64,000 nt of DNA from positions 1 through 64,000 of the forward strand of contig JACKCG010000001.1 in assembly GCA_020634135.1 (NCBI GenBank). Direction: 5' to 3'. The first letter of the stretch is position 1; the number at the start of each line of letters is the position of its first letter. Source of the stretch: Anaerolineaceae bacterium. GTDB taxonomy: Bacteria > Chloroflexota > Anaerolineae > Aggregatilineales > Phototrophicaceae. Under the pieces are notes generated by a model. That model searched no databases and was not told the DNA's origin. It saw only the letters and a program-made list of their open reading frames with translations. Shown here piece after piece: positions 53,233 through 62,332 of this stretch. Made by a program: the position numbers and the translations under genes.

Positions 53233-53997
53233 TTATCCGGTGCGTCTGACTTTTGCCTGCAATGCCCCGATACCTGCCCAGACGAACACCAGTGCATCAA
53301 GCCACTGGTCAGCCCGCAGCCCGGCAATTGTATACATCGGGTCATCCCGGAAGAAACCAACAATGAACTGTCCGGCGGCCAGCAGTGCCAGCACCAGCCA
53401 GAATCGCCGTGACGGCATCCAGTCCCGCCAGGCCAGCAGCCCGGCGAAGGCCAATCCAGCCAGTGCCAGTATGATGCCGAACACCTGTGTATTATAACGT
53501 GGCAGAACAATTCCGTATACATCAGCGCTCTCGGCAGCGACCCACGCCGGATAATCCGCCAGCGTTGTCACCTCGCGGCCATAGGCGCAGTGCGATGCGC
53601 CGCAGCCCCACCACGCACCCAATGCGATCAATGGTAGAGCCAGCACGAGCGAATCGCACAGTTGGTGGAAGTTCAGCCCGCGCCAACGGGACACCAGGTA
53701 CAGGCCGAGCAGCCCGCCAAGTATCGCGCCATGCCAGTTCAGCCCACCGGTATACAGGTTCGTAATGTCGCCCAGGTTTTCCCCGAAATAATCCCAGTGC
53801 AGCAGGTTGTGTTCCGCCCGCGCCCCGGCGACGCCCAAAAGCAGCGCCGCCAGGTATGCGTCAGCCACTTTGCCCGCTGGGTACCTACCCCGCAGTCGCA
53901 GTACGCCAGCTCCGGCGCTCACGACAATAGACAACGCCAGCAGCAGGGTATACGTGTGGTAGGTTGTGCCGCCAATCTGGGTAAAGGGGTCAGGCAT
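53233..53997 (-). CDS. lgt: Prolipoprotein diacylglyceryl transferase
   Basis: Lgt transfers diacylglycerol to the lipobox cysteine of prolipoproteins in the cytoplasmic membrane. The 254-residue protein has about seven hydrophobic helices. The family signature GGLNWHGAILGGLLGLY contains the essential His, and GAWWGCGASHCAYGREV takes the place of the usual GRxGNFxNGExxG block, so the sequence is divergent. ATG 53997 gives a normal N-terminus; the ORF extends farther upstream. A lipoprotein with an intact lipobox (15109) is present in the same window, so a substrate exists. Confidence 0.78.
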   Translation of the reverse strand: MPDPFTQIGGTTYHTYTLLLALSIVVSAGAGVLRLRGRYPAGKVADAYLAALLLGVAGARAEHNLLHWDYFGENLGDITNLYTGGLNWHGAILGGLLGLYLVSRWRGLNFHQLCDSLVLALPLIALGAWWGCGASHCAYGREVTTLADYPAWVAAESADVYGIVLPRYNTQVFGIILALAGLAFAGLLAWRDWMPSRRFWLVLALLAAGQFIVGFFRDDPMYTIAGLRADQWLDALVFVWAGIGALQAKVRRTG

Positions 53998-54264
53998 GAA
54001 TCGGGACTCCGTTGTTGAGGGGCAAGATTGAGCCACCAGATCATTGTAACCCGATTTATTCAAACCAACCGGAACATTGAACGTTGTTCTCTAGCCTGGA
54101 GAGGCGGGTAAGGCAAAATAGGTGATTATCCGCGATTCCAGCATCTCGCAATGATGCACTGATTACAGTAGAAGAATCAGCGGAAAGACCAGATGCCCAG
54201 TCAACTACCCCATTAACGAATACGCAAAGCTGACGGGCAGGCTGTCAGAATTGCTGAAGCAAAA

Positions 54265-54287
54265 ATGGGTGCGCGATTGGCACCCAT
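54265..54287 (-). terminator. Rho-independent terminator of pdxS
   Basis: On the minus strand ATGGGTGC and GCACCCAT form a perfect 8-bp stem with a 7-base loop, followed by TTTTTGC. It lies about 35 bases after the pdxS stop. Confidence 0.85.
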
Positions 54288-54322
54288 TGACTCGCTTACT
54301 GGAAATATGGTGATTCTGTGAG

Positions 54323-55234
54323 TTACCAACCTCGCCCCGCGATTTTGTCCCCTTCCGGCATCCCGCTGACGTTAATGCCGACCATCGCTTCACCCAGGTT
54401 GCGGCTGACCTTGACCAGAATATCCGGGTTATCATAGTGCGTCACGGCTTCCACGATGGCTTTGGCGCGTTTGGCCGGGTCGCCACTCTTGAAGATACCG
54501 CTGCCCACGAACACACCATCCACGCCCAACTGCATCATCAATGCCGCGTCCGCTGGTGTCGCCACGCCGCCCGCTGCGAAGTTCACCACTGGCAACCGCC
54601 CCAGTTCCGCTGTTTCTTTCACGAGAGCGTAAGGGGCTTGAATGTTCTTGGCATACGTGAAGAGTTCATCTTCGTCCATCGCACCGATCCGGCGGATTTC
54701 GCCGTTGACCGCTCGTGCATGGCGCACCGCCTCAACCACATCGCCCGTGCCCGCTTCGCCTTTGGTGCGGATCATCGCCGCGCCTTCAGCGATACGGCGC
54801 AACGCCTCGCCCAGGTTACGACAGCCGCATACGAATGGCACTGTGAACTTGTGCTTGTTGATATGATGTTCCTCATCGGCAGGGGTGAGGACTTCGCTCT
54901 CGTCAATGTAGTCCACACCCATCGCCTGCAAAATCTGCGCCTCGACAAAATGCCCGATACGCGCTTTCGCCATGACAGGAATCGATACGGCCTTCATAAT
55001 GCCATCAATCATATCCGGGTCGCTCATCCGGGCTACACCCCCGGTTGCGCGAATATCAGCCGGAACGCGCTCTAATGCCATCACCGCACACGCCCCGGCG
55101 TCTTCCGCGATCTTTGCGTGTTCTGGTGTCACCACATCCATAATCACGCCGCCCTTGAGCATCTGCGCCAGGCCGCGCTTCACTGCTTCAGTTCCGGTCT
55201 GCTGACCGTTCTGATTTAACCCGTTAGTTGCCAT
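54323..55234 (-). CDS. pdxS: Pyridoxal 5'-phosphate synthase, PdxS subunit
   Basis: PdxS makes PLP from ribose 5-phosphate, glyceraldehyde 3-phosphate and ammonia supplied by PdxT. The 303-residue protein shows the full family sequence: VIMDVVTPEHAKIAEDAGA, VMAKARIGHFVEAQIL with the first active-site Lys, DYIDESEVLTPADEEHHI, and MIRTKGEAGTGDVVEAVRHAR with the second active-site Lys. GAGGGAG precedes the ATG. No pdxT gene is next to it in the window; a strong terminator follows directly, so PdxT must be encoded elsewhere. Confidence 0.96.
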   Translation of the reverse strand: MATNGLNQNGQQTGTEAVKRGLAQMLKGGVIMDVVTPEHAKIAEDAGACAVMALERVPADIRATGGVARMSDPDMIDGIMKAVSIPVMAKARIGHFVEAQILQAMGVDYIDESEVLTPADEEHHINKHKFTVPFVCGCRNLGEALRRIAEGAAMIRTKGEAGTGDVVEAVRHARAVNGEIRRIGAMDEDELFTYAKNIQAPYALVKETAELGRLPVVNFAAGGVATPADAALMMQLGVDGVFVGSGIFKSGDPAKRAKAIVEAVTHYDNPDILVKVSRNLGEAMVGINVSGMPEGDKIAGRGW

Positions 55235-55537
55235 ACAATCGTCTCCCTCGACAATCGGATCATTTTCTCAAGCGTAGTCGTCTGCCCTGCCTCCATGTAT
55301 GTCCACATAAGTCCAATATAGCCAAGGCTGAGGTGGATTTTTGAACAGGCAGGCTGTGGGGCAATGATAGCAGATAAAACTGCCACATGTCTGCCCGCGT
55401 TTGGGATTGAATCATGTACATCTGGTCGCATTACCATTCAAAACAAACGGACGATAGATATACCGTCCGCTTGTTGCTGTTAGCTTTGATGAATATTTAA
55501 GAACACGAAAAAATCCGTCCCCCGCCGGAGAAGTACA
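55235..55537. other. Intergenic region between pdxS and a membrane-protein gene
   Basis: This 303-base region holds the terminator of the upstream gene (55448-55469) and the promoter region of pdxS; a TATATT hexamer on the minus strand near 55320 is a weak -10 candidate. I see no further gene. Confidence 0.35.
55448..55469 (-). terminator. Rho-independent terminator
   Basis: On the minus strand CGGACG and CGTCCG form a 6-bp stem with a 10-base loop, followed by TTTGTTTT. It ends the transcript of the membrane protein gene at 55538-56476. Confidence 0.75.
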
Positions 55538-56476
55538 TCAGACCTCGGATACGACAGGATTGGGAATCGCCGCCACGTCCACTGCTTTCAACATGGTATC
55601 CAGTTCAGAGACGGAAACCATGCCACTTTTTATGTTGTTGGCACGTTTATTGCGCTGTACCAGTTTGACCAGCAACATGACCTCCTGGGCGGTCGCGTCC
55701 GGGCTGCGCCGTGTCCAGATTTCTATGCGTGGATACTTGATCTGCTGCTGTGTCAGCATCCCGCCTGCTGAACGAAAGTTACCTTCCTTCAAGGCGCGCA
55801 GCAGCGCCTTGCGGGATTTTTTTGGCGCGACAGCGACCACCTGTTGGCGAGTCTCGAACCAGGCGTTCGCATTCTCATCAAATGGGTCTTTTGCGGCATT
55901 CCTGGCAAGCGCCCCTGCTGTAAGAGATGCCAGCAGGACTTCGACTGCCCAGTAAATGTATGCACCTGTGTCTTTGATCTCGATTCCAGTACTTGTGCTG
56001 CTGCCCGACGTGCGGGTGATTGTAAAACCAAGACTGGCCGTATACTTCAAATACCCTATCAATCCGGTATCCTGCACCAGGCGCATCAGACCTGTGTTCA
56101 TATACTCATCCAGTTGGGTGTCGGTAGGGGATTTGCCAGGGTAATCCTCGCTGTATAGCGAGCGGATAAAATCGTTGCGGAAAGAGATGTAATAGAATGC
56201 GCCGTGATACGTCCCATACATCACAACCCCGGCAATAACCCCTATCAGTGCAGCCATCATCGGGTTCTGCATCCTGGTGGATTTGATTGCCTGCACCAGA
56301 ACGCCCCCGGCAATCGCGCCAGCCAACAAAGGGAATGCGAATACAAGATAGAAACTGAGGTAATGATCAACAGCCCATAAAATTCCGCCAACTACAATCC
56401 CGGAAACCACAGCCAGAACCAGCAGCAACCAGAAACTGCTGCCCGGCATCGCACCACTTGGCCGATACGCGTGCAT
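55538..56476 (-). CDS. Membrane protein of unknown function
   Basis: The 312-residue protein has three helices in its first 110 residues (SFWLLLVLAVVSGIVVGGILW, LSFYLVFAFPLLAGAIAGGVLV, ALIGVIAGVVMYGTYHGAFYY), a loop with a Ser/Thr-rich RTSGSSTSTG stretch, and another hydrophobic segment near 185 (YIYWAVEVLLASLTAGALA). The C-terminal 110 residues are soluble, with RKALLRALKEGNFRSAGGML and a strand-helix pattern resembling a small regulatory domain. ATG 56476 is chosen because AGGGGGA lies five bases upstream. No family is recognised. It diverges from the RecD2 helicase gene. Confidence 0.68.
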   Translation of the reverse strand: MHAYRPSGAMPGSSFWLLLVLAVVSGIVVGGILWAVDHYLSFYLVFAFPLLAGAIAGGVLVQAIKSTRMQNPMMAALIGVIAGVVMYGTYHGAFYYISFRNDFIRSLYSEDYPGKSPTDTQLDEYMNTGLMRLVQDTGLIGYLKYTASLGFTITRTSGSSTSTGIEIKDTGAYIYWAVEVLLASLTAGALARNAAKDPFDENANAWFETRQQVVAVAPKKSRKALLRALKEGNFRSAGGMLTQQQIKYPRIEIWTRRSPDATAQEVMLLVKLVQRNKRANNIKSGMVSVSELDTMLKAVDVAAIPNPVVSEV

Positions 56477-56625
56477 ACGATCCCCCTTGAGCAAGAAGCG
56501 AATAGGATACAGTCAATGCTACACCGAAATTGCAGAGCGCGTTGTCAAAAAGTGGTAAAGTTGTTGGGAAATCCTGCATAATTTCACCGCCGCAGAACAG
56601 ATCATTTTGTGCTATCTTTAAGCAC

Positions 56626-58836
56626 ATGGATACACTTACCGGCGCTATTGAGCGCATCACCTTCTATAACGAAGAGAATGGCTACACTGTTCTCAAGTTG
56701 CTGCCCGACCAGCTTCGCCTGGATGCAGCGGCGCGTGATGGTACAGTAACAGTCGTCGGCTCGATGCCGGAACTCGGCACCGGCGAATCAGTGGAGTTTA
56801 TGGGGCAGTGGGTAAATGACTCCCGTTATGGTTTGCAGTTTCGCGCCGAGGTCGTCAAGCCTGTCCCGCCCTCCACGCTCACCGGCATCATCAATTACCT
56901 GTCAAGCGGCATTGTCCGGGGGATTGGCCCGCGCACGGCGGAAAAGATTGTCAACCACTTCGGGCTGGAAACCCTCAATATCCTGGATAACGAACCGCAT
57001 CGCATCCAGGAAGTACCGGAAGTCAAGACGACACTGCTCAACCAGTTGGTTGAAGCCTGGAAAAATAATCAGGTTGTCCGCCAGACGATGATCTTTTTAC
57101 AGGGCTACGGCATCAGCAGCCGCATGGCCGTGCGTATCCACGACACCTATGGCACCGATACCGTGCGCATCGTCAAAGAAGACCCGTACCAGCTGGCCGA
57201 TGATGTGTTCGGTATCGGTTTCCTGCGGGCGGATACCATCGCGCAGAGCATGGGTGTGGAAAAAGACGCCCGAATCCGGCTGCGCGCCGGATTGCACTAT
57301 GCGCTCAACAAGCTGGCAACCGACGGCCATACTTACGCCCCACGCCAGACCCTTTTTGCGACTACGTGTGAACTGCTGCAAGTCGAAACCAGCGACGAAA
57401 TTGCGGCGCGGCTCTCGGCCTTGCTGGATATGCAGGTTTTCCAGGGTGATTTGTACAGTGATCGCCTCGTTAGTCCCGATGGTGAGGTGATTGAGGCCAT
57501 TTACCTGCCACTTTATTATCATGCCGAACGGGGCGCATCAGAGCGGCTTCGGGCGCTCGTGAACAGCCCATCGAGTCTGACGGCAGTCTGGCGCGAGACC
57601 AACTGGCCTAAATTTCTGGCAACTCTGGCGAAAAAGAACAATGTTGACCTCACCAGACAGCAGCAGGGTGCGGTGCAAGCTGCGCTCACCAGCAAGGTCT
57701 CGGTGCTGACCGGCGGGCCAGGGACGGGTAAAACGACGACGCTGCAAATGGTTATCAACGCGCTGGCAGCCGAAAAACGGCGTTTCCTCCTGGCATCCCC
57801 CACCGGACGGGCAGCGAAGCGCCTGAGTGAGGCCACCGGCTGGGCGGCCAGCACAATTCACCGAATGCTCGGTTGGATGCCCGGCGGGGGCTTTGAGCAC
57901 GACGAAGATAGTCCCCTGGATGCCGATATGGTCATCGTTGACGAGACATCTATGCTCGATCTTGTGCTGTTTAACAGCCTGCTCAAAGCGATTCGCCCGG
58001 AATCGCATGTGCTGCTTGTAGGCGATGTAGACCAGCTCCCAAGTGTTGGAGCGGGCAATGTGTTGCGCGATGTGATTGACAGTGGTGTGGCGCATGTTAC
58101 CCGGCTGAAAACCATCTTTCGGCAGAGCGAGGACAGTGTGATTGTCGAAAACGCCCACCGCGTCAACCAGGGCGAAATGCCATATCTGCAGAACACCAGC
58201 AGCGACTTCTTCTTTTTTGGCGAGGAAGACCCGCAGCGGGCGGCTGACCTGGTAGTAGACATCGTGCAGAACCGCATCCCCAATAAATTCGGCTATGACC
58301 CCCTCGATCAGGTACAGGTGATCGCGCCCATGTACCGGGGGCCGATTGGTGTCAATGCCCTCAACGAACGCTTGCAGAAGGCGCTCAATGGCTCAGCGCG
58401 GCAGGCGGAAAAGAAGCTCGGTGGCCGTCTCTTCCGTGCCGGGGACAAAGTGATGCAGGTGCGCAATAACTATGACAAAGATGTGTTCAATGGTGACATC
58501 GGGCGTATCAATGCGATAGACTTTGAGTCTAGTTCGCTGGAAGTCATTATAGATGGTCGTTATATTGACTATGATTGGTCGGAAACCGACGACCTGACAC
58601 ACGCCTACTGCATCAGCACGCACCGCAGTCAGGGCGGGGAGTACCCGGTGGTGGTGCTGCCGCTCATGACGCAGCATTATATGATGCTCCAGCGCAACCT
58701 CGTGTATACCGCCATCACACGGGCGCGGGAGGTGGTGGTACTGGTGGGGACGCATCGTGCAGTTGCCATCGCTGTGCAGAATAACAAGGTCGCTGAACGG
58801 TACAGCGGTTTGATCGCCCGACTCCTGCGGGGATAG
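56626..58836 (+). CDS. ATP-dependent helicase RecD2
   Basis: This 736-residue protein matches the size and layout of RecD2, a 5'-3' DNA helicase outside the RecBCD complex. The N-terminal domain begins TGAIERITFYNEENGYTVLKL and contains helix-hairpin-helix-like segments (VRGIGPRTAEKIVNHFG). The motor shows Walker A GGPGTGKTTT, motif Ia and II (VIVDETSMLDLVLF), motif III LVGDVDQLPSVGAG, and C-terminal motif VI VYTAITRAREVVVLVG preceded by THRSQGGEYPVVV. ATG 56626 gives the standard N-terminus, although no good ribosome site is visible. The MurK-like gene follows after 11 bases. Confidence 0.92.
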   Translation: MDTLTGAIERITFYNEENGYTVLKLLPDQLRLDAAARDGTVTVVGSMPELGTGESVEFMGQWVNDSRYGLQFRAEVVKPVPPSTLTGIINYLSSGIVRGIGPRTAEKIVNHFGLETLNILDNEPHRIQEVPEVKTTLLNQLVEAWKNNQVVRQTMIFLQGYGISSRMAVRIHDTYGTDTVRIVKEDPYQLADDVFGIGFLRADTIAQSMGVEKDARIRLRAGLHYALNKLATDGHTYAPRQTLFATTCELLQVETSDEIAARLSALLDMQVFQGDLYSDRLVSPDGEVIEAIYLPLYYHAERGASERLRALVNSPSSLTAVWRETNWPKFLATLAKKNNVDLTRQQQGAVQAALTSKVSVLTGGPGTGKTTTLQMVINALAAEKRRFLLASPTGRAAKRLSEATGWAASTIHRMLGWMPGGGFEHDEDSPLDADMVIVDETSMLDLVLFNSLLKAIRPESHVLLVGDVDQLPSVGAGNVLRDVIDSGVAHVTRLKTIFRQSEDSVIVENAHRVNQGEMPYLQNTSSDFFFFGEEDPQRAADLVVDIVQNRIPNKFGYDPLDQVQVIAPMYRGPIGVNALNERLQKALNGSARQAEKKLGGRLFRAGDKVMQVRNNYDKDVFNGDIGRINAIDFESSSLEVIIDGRYIDYDWSETDDLTHAYCISTHRSQGGEYPVVVLPLMTQHYMMLQRNLVYTAITRAREVVVLVGTHRAVAIAVQNNKVAERYSGLIARLLRG

Positions 58837-58847
58837 AAGGACTTTGA

Positions 58848-59762
58848 GTGAAACAGCGGCTTTACCTCGGTATTGATGGCGGCGGTAGCAATTTGCGGGC
58901 GGTTGTCGTGGACGAGAGTCTGACGACCGTCGCCCAGTCTCGTTACCAAGGCAGCGCCAACCCTAGCAGTCTGGGGCACGGTGAAGCATCGCGCCGGATT
59001 CGTGCCTTGATCGCTCAGACTTGTGCCGAACTCCCACTGGAAGCGGCTGTGCGAGGGGTGGGTATTGGCGTCGCTGGGGCAGCGGCATCGCACTCGGCGG
59101 ACTGGCTGGTGGAAGTTGTGGAAGGCGCGCTCCCGGATGCGGTGGTATTTCCCAGTTCAGATTTTGAGATCGCTCTGGTCGGCGCACACGGTGCAAGAGA
59201 AGGCATTCTTGTTCTGGCGGGGACAGGTAGTGTAGCATTTGGTGTAAACGCCGCCGGGCAGACGGCACAGGCCGGCGGCTGGGGCTATCTCATCGGTGAT
59301 GAGGGCAGCGGCTACTGGATTGGAGCGCGGGCGCTCACCGCAGTCACCCAGGCGGCGGACGGACAGGCCGGGCCGACGCTGCTTTCCAATCGACTGCTTA
59401 ACGTGCTTAACCTCCGGTCAGCGATGGATGTGATTCCCTGGCTGTATCGGGATACCCCGGCGGTTGTGCCCACTGTTGCGGGGTTGGCGCGGCACGTGCT
59501 GGAACTTGCCGGGTCAGATTCAATTGCAGCCGGCATTCTCGACAGCGCGGCGGCAGCGCTGGTACATCTGAGTACGGCGGTTCGGATGCGGTTAGGCGAT
59601 ATGACGCTGCCAATTGCCTTTGCTGGCGGTCTGCTCTCCGAACCTAACCCTTTAAGTCAACTTCTATGTGAAGAACTGAATCTTACGGCTTTCCCGACAG
59701 CACGTTACTCGCCGGTGGTCGGCGCGGCGTTGCTGGCGAAACTCATGATCGAAGGAAAATAA
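58848..59762 (+). CDS. BadF-family amino-sugar kinase (MurK-like)
   Basis: The 304-residue protein belongs to the BadF/BadG/BcrA/BcrD ASKHA ATPase family that includes N-acetylglucosamine kinase and MurK of Clostridium. The N-terminal phosphate motif is LGIDGGGSNLRAVVVDE, the second is LVLAGTGSVAFGV, and WGYLIGDEGSGYWIG follows; all are typical of GlcNAc/MurNAc kinases. Immediately downstream lies murQ, so its best role is phosphorylation of N-acetylmuramic acid (and perhaps GlcNAc) to the 6-phosphate in cell-wall recycling. The start is GTG with AGAAGGA upstream. Confidence 0.85.
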   Translation: MKQRLYLGIDGGGSNLRAVVVDESLTTVAQSRYQGSANPSSLGHGEASRRIRALIAQTCAELPLEAAVRGVGIGVAGAAASHSADWLVEVVEGALPDAVVFPSSDFEIALVGAHGAREGILVLAGTGSVAFGVNAAGQTAQAGGWGYLIGDEGSGYWIGARALTAVTQAADGQAGPTLLSNRLLNVLNLRSAMDVIPWLYRDTPAVVPTVAGLARHVLELAGSDSIAAGILDSAAAALVHLSTAVRMRLGDMTLPIAFAGGLLSEPNPLSQLLCEELNLTAFPTARYSPVVGAALLAKLMIEGK

Positions 59763-59768
59763 CCATTC

Positions 59769-60647
59769 ATGCTTACCGAACAACGTAACCCACGCACGTA
59801 TGAGATAGACAGGCTCGATACCCTTGAAGTATTACAGGTTATCAACGACGAAGACAAAACCGTTGCCCTCAAGGTTGAACTGGTGCTGCCGCAGATCGCC
59901 CAGGCGGTGGATGCGATTGCGGGGCGGTTGGCGGCTGGTGGACGGCTGATTTACATCGGCGCGGGGACATCGGGACGCCTGGGTATCCTTGACGCGGTGG
60001 AGTGCGTGCCAACCTACAGCACGTCCCCCGAAATGGTGCAGGGTATTATAGCCGGTGGTGCCCCGGCAGTGACACGATCTGTTGAAGGGGCGGAAGATGA
60101 TGAAGCGCTCGCCATTGCTGACTTAAAGCAGGTTAACCTTACTCCTCAGGATGCTGTAGTGGGGATCGCGGCCAGCGGACATACCCCCTATGTGCTGGCG
60201 GCGGTGCGCTATGCTAATGAAATCGGCGCGTTCACGGCGGGCGTGGCATGTAATGTGCCCGCGCCGCTTCTGGACGTGGCGCAGATAGGTATTGGCGTCC
60301 CTGTTGGGCCAGAAGTTATCACTGGCAGCACCCGTATGAAATCCGGCACGGCGCAAAAGATGGTGCTGAATATGCTGAGTACCGCGACAATGGTGCGGCT
60401 CGGCAAGGTCTACGGTAACCTGATGGTGGACATGCAGATGACCAACAGCAAACTGGTGCGCCGCGCCCGAGGCATCGTCATGCAGGTGACGGGTGTAGAT
60501 GAAACCCGCGCTGATGAACTGCTGCAGCAGGCTGGCGGCAAAGCTAAACTGGCGATTGCGATTCACGCGACGGGAGCTTCCGCAGAAGAAGCGCAGCGGC
60601 GCCTGGATGCGGCACAAGGCCGCTTGCGCGATGTGATTGAATCCTGA
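59769..60647 (+). CDS. murQ: N-acetylmuramic acid 6-phosphate etherase
   Basis: MurQ removes the lactyl ether from MurNAc 6-phosphate to give GlcNAc 6-phosphate and lactate. The 292-residue SIS-domain protein shows LIYIGAGTSGRLGILDAVECVPTY near the N-terminus, the acidic active-site segment SVEGAEDDEALA, VGIAASGHTPYVLAA and PEVITGSTRMKSGTAQKMVLNMLSTATMVRLGKVYGNLMVDM (quoted in outline). The gene follows the MurK-like kinase by six bases, so the two steps are encoded together. Lactate produced here could feed the LutC-type pathway, but that link is speculative. Confidence 0.95.
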   Translation: MLTEQRNPRTYEIDRLDTLEVLQVINDEDKTVALKVELVLPQIAQAVDAIAGRLAAGGRLIYIGAGTSGRLGILDAVECVPTYSTSPEMVQGIIAGGAPAVTRSVEGAEDDEALAIADLKQVNLTPQDAVVGIAASGHTPYVLAAVRYANEIGAFTAGVACNVPAPLLDVAQIGIGVPVGPEVITGSTRMKSGTAQKMVLNMLSTATMVRLGKVYGNLMVDMQMTNSKLVRRARGIVMQVTGVDETRADELLQQAGGKAKLAIAIHATGASAEEAQRRLDAAQGRLRDVIES

Positions 60648-60665
60648 AACAGGCTGGAAGCTGAA

Positions 60666-60684
60666 GGGCGCACCGCGTGTGCCC
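60666..60684. terminator. Hairpin between convergent murQ and rsmI
   Basis: GGGCGCAC (60666-60673) pairs with GTGTGCCC (60677-60684), an 8-bp stem with one G-T pair and a 3-base loop, 19 bases after the murQ stop. No T-tract follows. Confidence 0.4.
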
Positions 60685-60723
60685 ACATCGAAAATAGAGG
60701 ATTGTTAACTCAGGGGCGGTGAA

Positions 60724-61545
60724 TTAGTCACGCACCCCCAGGGCGTACACATCCCGCCGTGACCAGCCCGACTCGGCGGCAACGGCTTTTGCGGCGCGGC
60801 TCAAGGAATCGCCGTCAGCCAGCCGGGCATTTAGTGCGGCGTTTACTCGTTCAGCATCCCATGTTGTGCCTGGTGTTTCCGTCGCCCCAGCGATTATGAG
60901 CGTGATTTCCCCTCGTGGTGGATTCTCTTGATAGTATGTCAGCACAGCGCTGCACGCCCCGCGCTGGAATTCTTCATAAAATTTGCTTACTTCCCGCGCT
61001 ACACATACGGGACGGTCTCCGAGTCGTTCCAGTACCAGCGCCAGCGAGTCCGCTAGGCGGTTAGGACTCTCGTAGGCGACCAGCGTGCGCGTTTCTTCAA
61101 CCAGCGAGTCGAGCAGGGCGGTCAATGTATTCACTTTGCGTGGTAGAAATCCCAGGTAGATAAAGCTATCCGTTGGCAGGCCGGAAGCAACCAGCGCGGT
61201 GGTGACAGCGTTCGCTCCAGGCAGTGGGACGATCTTCACTCCTTGTGCCAGCGCTGCACGCACCAGTTCGTAACCGGGGTCGGAAATACCAGGAGTTCCG
61301 GCGTCGGATACCAGAGCCACGTCTCCCGTTTCCAGTGCCGTGAAAAGCGCATCGAGTTTCGTCAGTTTGTTATGTTCGTGATAGCTGGTCAGCGGGGTCG
61401 TGATGTCATAGTGCTGGAGCAGCACGCGGGTCGTGCGGGTATCTTCGGCGGCAATCAGGCTGACTTCCCGCAGGATACGCAGTGCCCGCAGTGTGATGTC
61501 TTCCAGGTTGCCGATTGGTGTTGGAACGAGGTAGAGAATGCCCAT
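60724..61545 (-). CDS. rsmI: 16S rRNA C1402 2'-O-methyltransferase
   Basis: RsmI methylates the 2'-OH of C1402 in 16S rRNA. The 273-residue protein starts with the diagnostic GILYLVPTPIGNLEDITLRA and contains AEDTRTTRVLLQHYDI, SYHEHNKL, VALVSDAGTPGISDPGYELV and the ESPNRL segment of the tetrapyrrole-methylase fold. The start at 61545 matches the family; the longer ORF adds a non-conserved segment. The gene is convergent with murQ and divergent from pth, with no obvious operon partner. Confidence 0.95.
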   Translation of the reverse strand: MGILYLVPTPIGNLEDITLRALRILREVSLIAAEDTRTTRVLLQHYDITTPLTSYHEHNKLTKLDALFTALETGDVALVSDAGTPGISDPGYELVRAALAQGVKIVPLPGANAVTTALVASGLPTDSFIYLGFLPRKVNTLTALLDSLVEETRTLVAYESPNRLADSLALVLERLGDRPVCVAREVSKFYEEFQRGACSAVLTYYQENPPRGEITLIIAGATETPGTTWDAERVNAALNARLADGDSLSRAAKAVAAESGWSRRDVYALGVRD

Positions 61546-61687
61546 GAGATCGTCTTGCCTGTTGGCTGAATTTAACTTTACCGTGTCTGTGACCACATTG
61601 TACCTGAAGTATCCGCCAGATTCTCCCTACAGAATCGTTCCCCGGAATGTTATGCTTGGCGAATAGTTGGTGAGTGGAAATGGGTGT

Positions 61688-62314
61688 ATGGCAGACTGGT
61701 ATCTGATCGTTGGTCTGGGGAATCCGGGCCGGGAATACGAGAACACACGGCACAATGTCGGCTTCGGTGTGCTGGACGAACTGGCGCGGCGCTATGGGCT
61801 GGCGTTTGGCAAGAAGGAACGCAAGGCAGTCGTGGCGACTGGCATTATCCAGGGCAGAAAAGTCATCCTTGCCAAGCCGCAAACCTTCATGAATCTCAGT
61901 GGCGAAGCAGTGCGGGCGCTGGCTGACTTTTACAAGGTGGAAATCGAACGGATTCTTATTGTATCTGACGACCTGGATATTCCCCTGGGGACGCTGCGGC
62001 TGCGCAAAGAGGGGAGCGCTGGCGGGCAGCGCGGGCTGAAAAGTATCATTCAGCACCTTGGTACACAGAGTTTCAATCGGTTGCGTTTTGGCATTGGCCG
62101 TCCTCCCGGTAAAATGGCACCTAAAGACTACGTCCTGCAGGTTTTCCGGGGAGACGATGCAATTTTGACCGCCGAAGTGACCGACCACGCAGCGGATGCG
62201 GTGGAAACCTGGTTGACAATGGGCATAGAGTTGGCGATGAGTCGCCATAACGGGTCAACGGAAACCGTATCCCGTGAGCAAACGCGGCCAACACCCGACC
62301 CGGGCAAAGATTAA
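61688..62314 (+). CDS. pth: Peptidyl-tRNA hydrolase
   Basis: Pth releases peptides from peptidyl-tRNAs that drop off the ribosome. The 208-residue protein has the family motifs in order: WYLIVGLGNPGREYENTRHNVGF with catalytic His, LAKPQTFMNLSGEAV, and DDLDIPLGTLRLRKEGSAGGQRGLKSI, in which the middle Asp is catalytic. The C-terminal helical lid is present. ATG 61688 is chosen because the shorter form begins at the conserved Tyr-Leu-Ile strand. The next gene, the 4-hydroxybutyryl-CoA dehydratase homologue, follows after 18 bases. Confidence 0.95.
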   Translation: MADWYLIVGLGNPGREYENTRHNVGFGVLDELARRYGLAFGKKERKAVVATGIIQGRKVILAKPQTFMNLSGEAVRALADFYKVEIERILIVSDDLDIPLGTLRLRKEGSAGGQRGLKSIIQHLGTQSFNRLRFGIGRPPGKMAPKDYVLQVFRGDDAILTAEVTDHAADAVETWLTMGIELAMSRHNGSTETVSREQTRPTPDPGKD

Positions 62315-62332
62315 TCATTTAGAGGAACTAAA

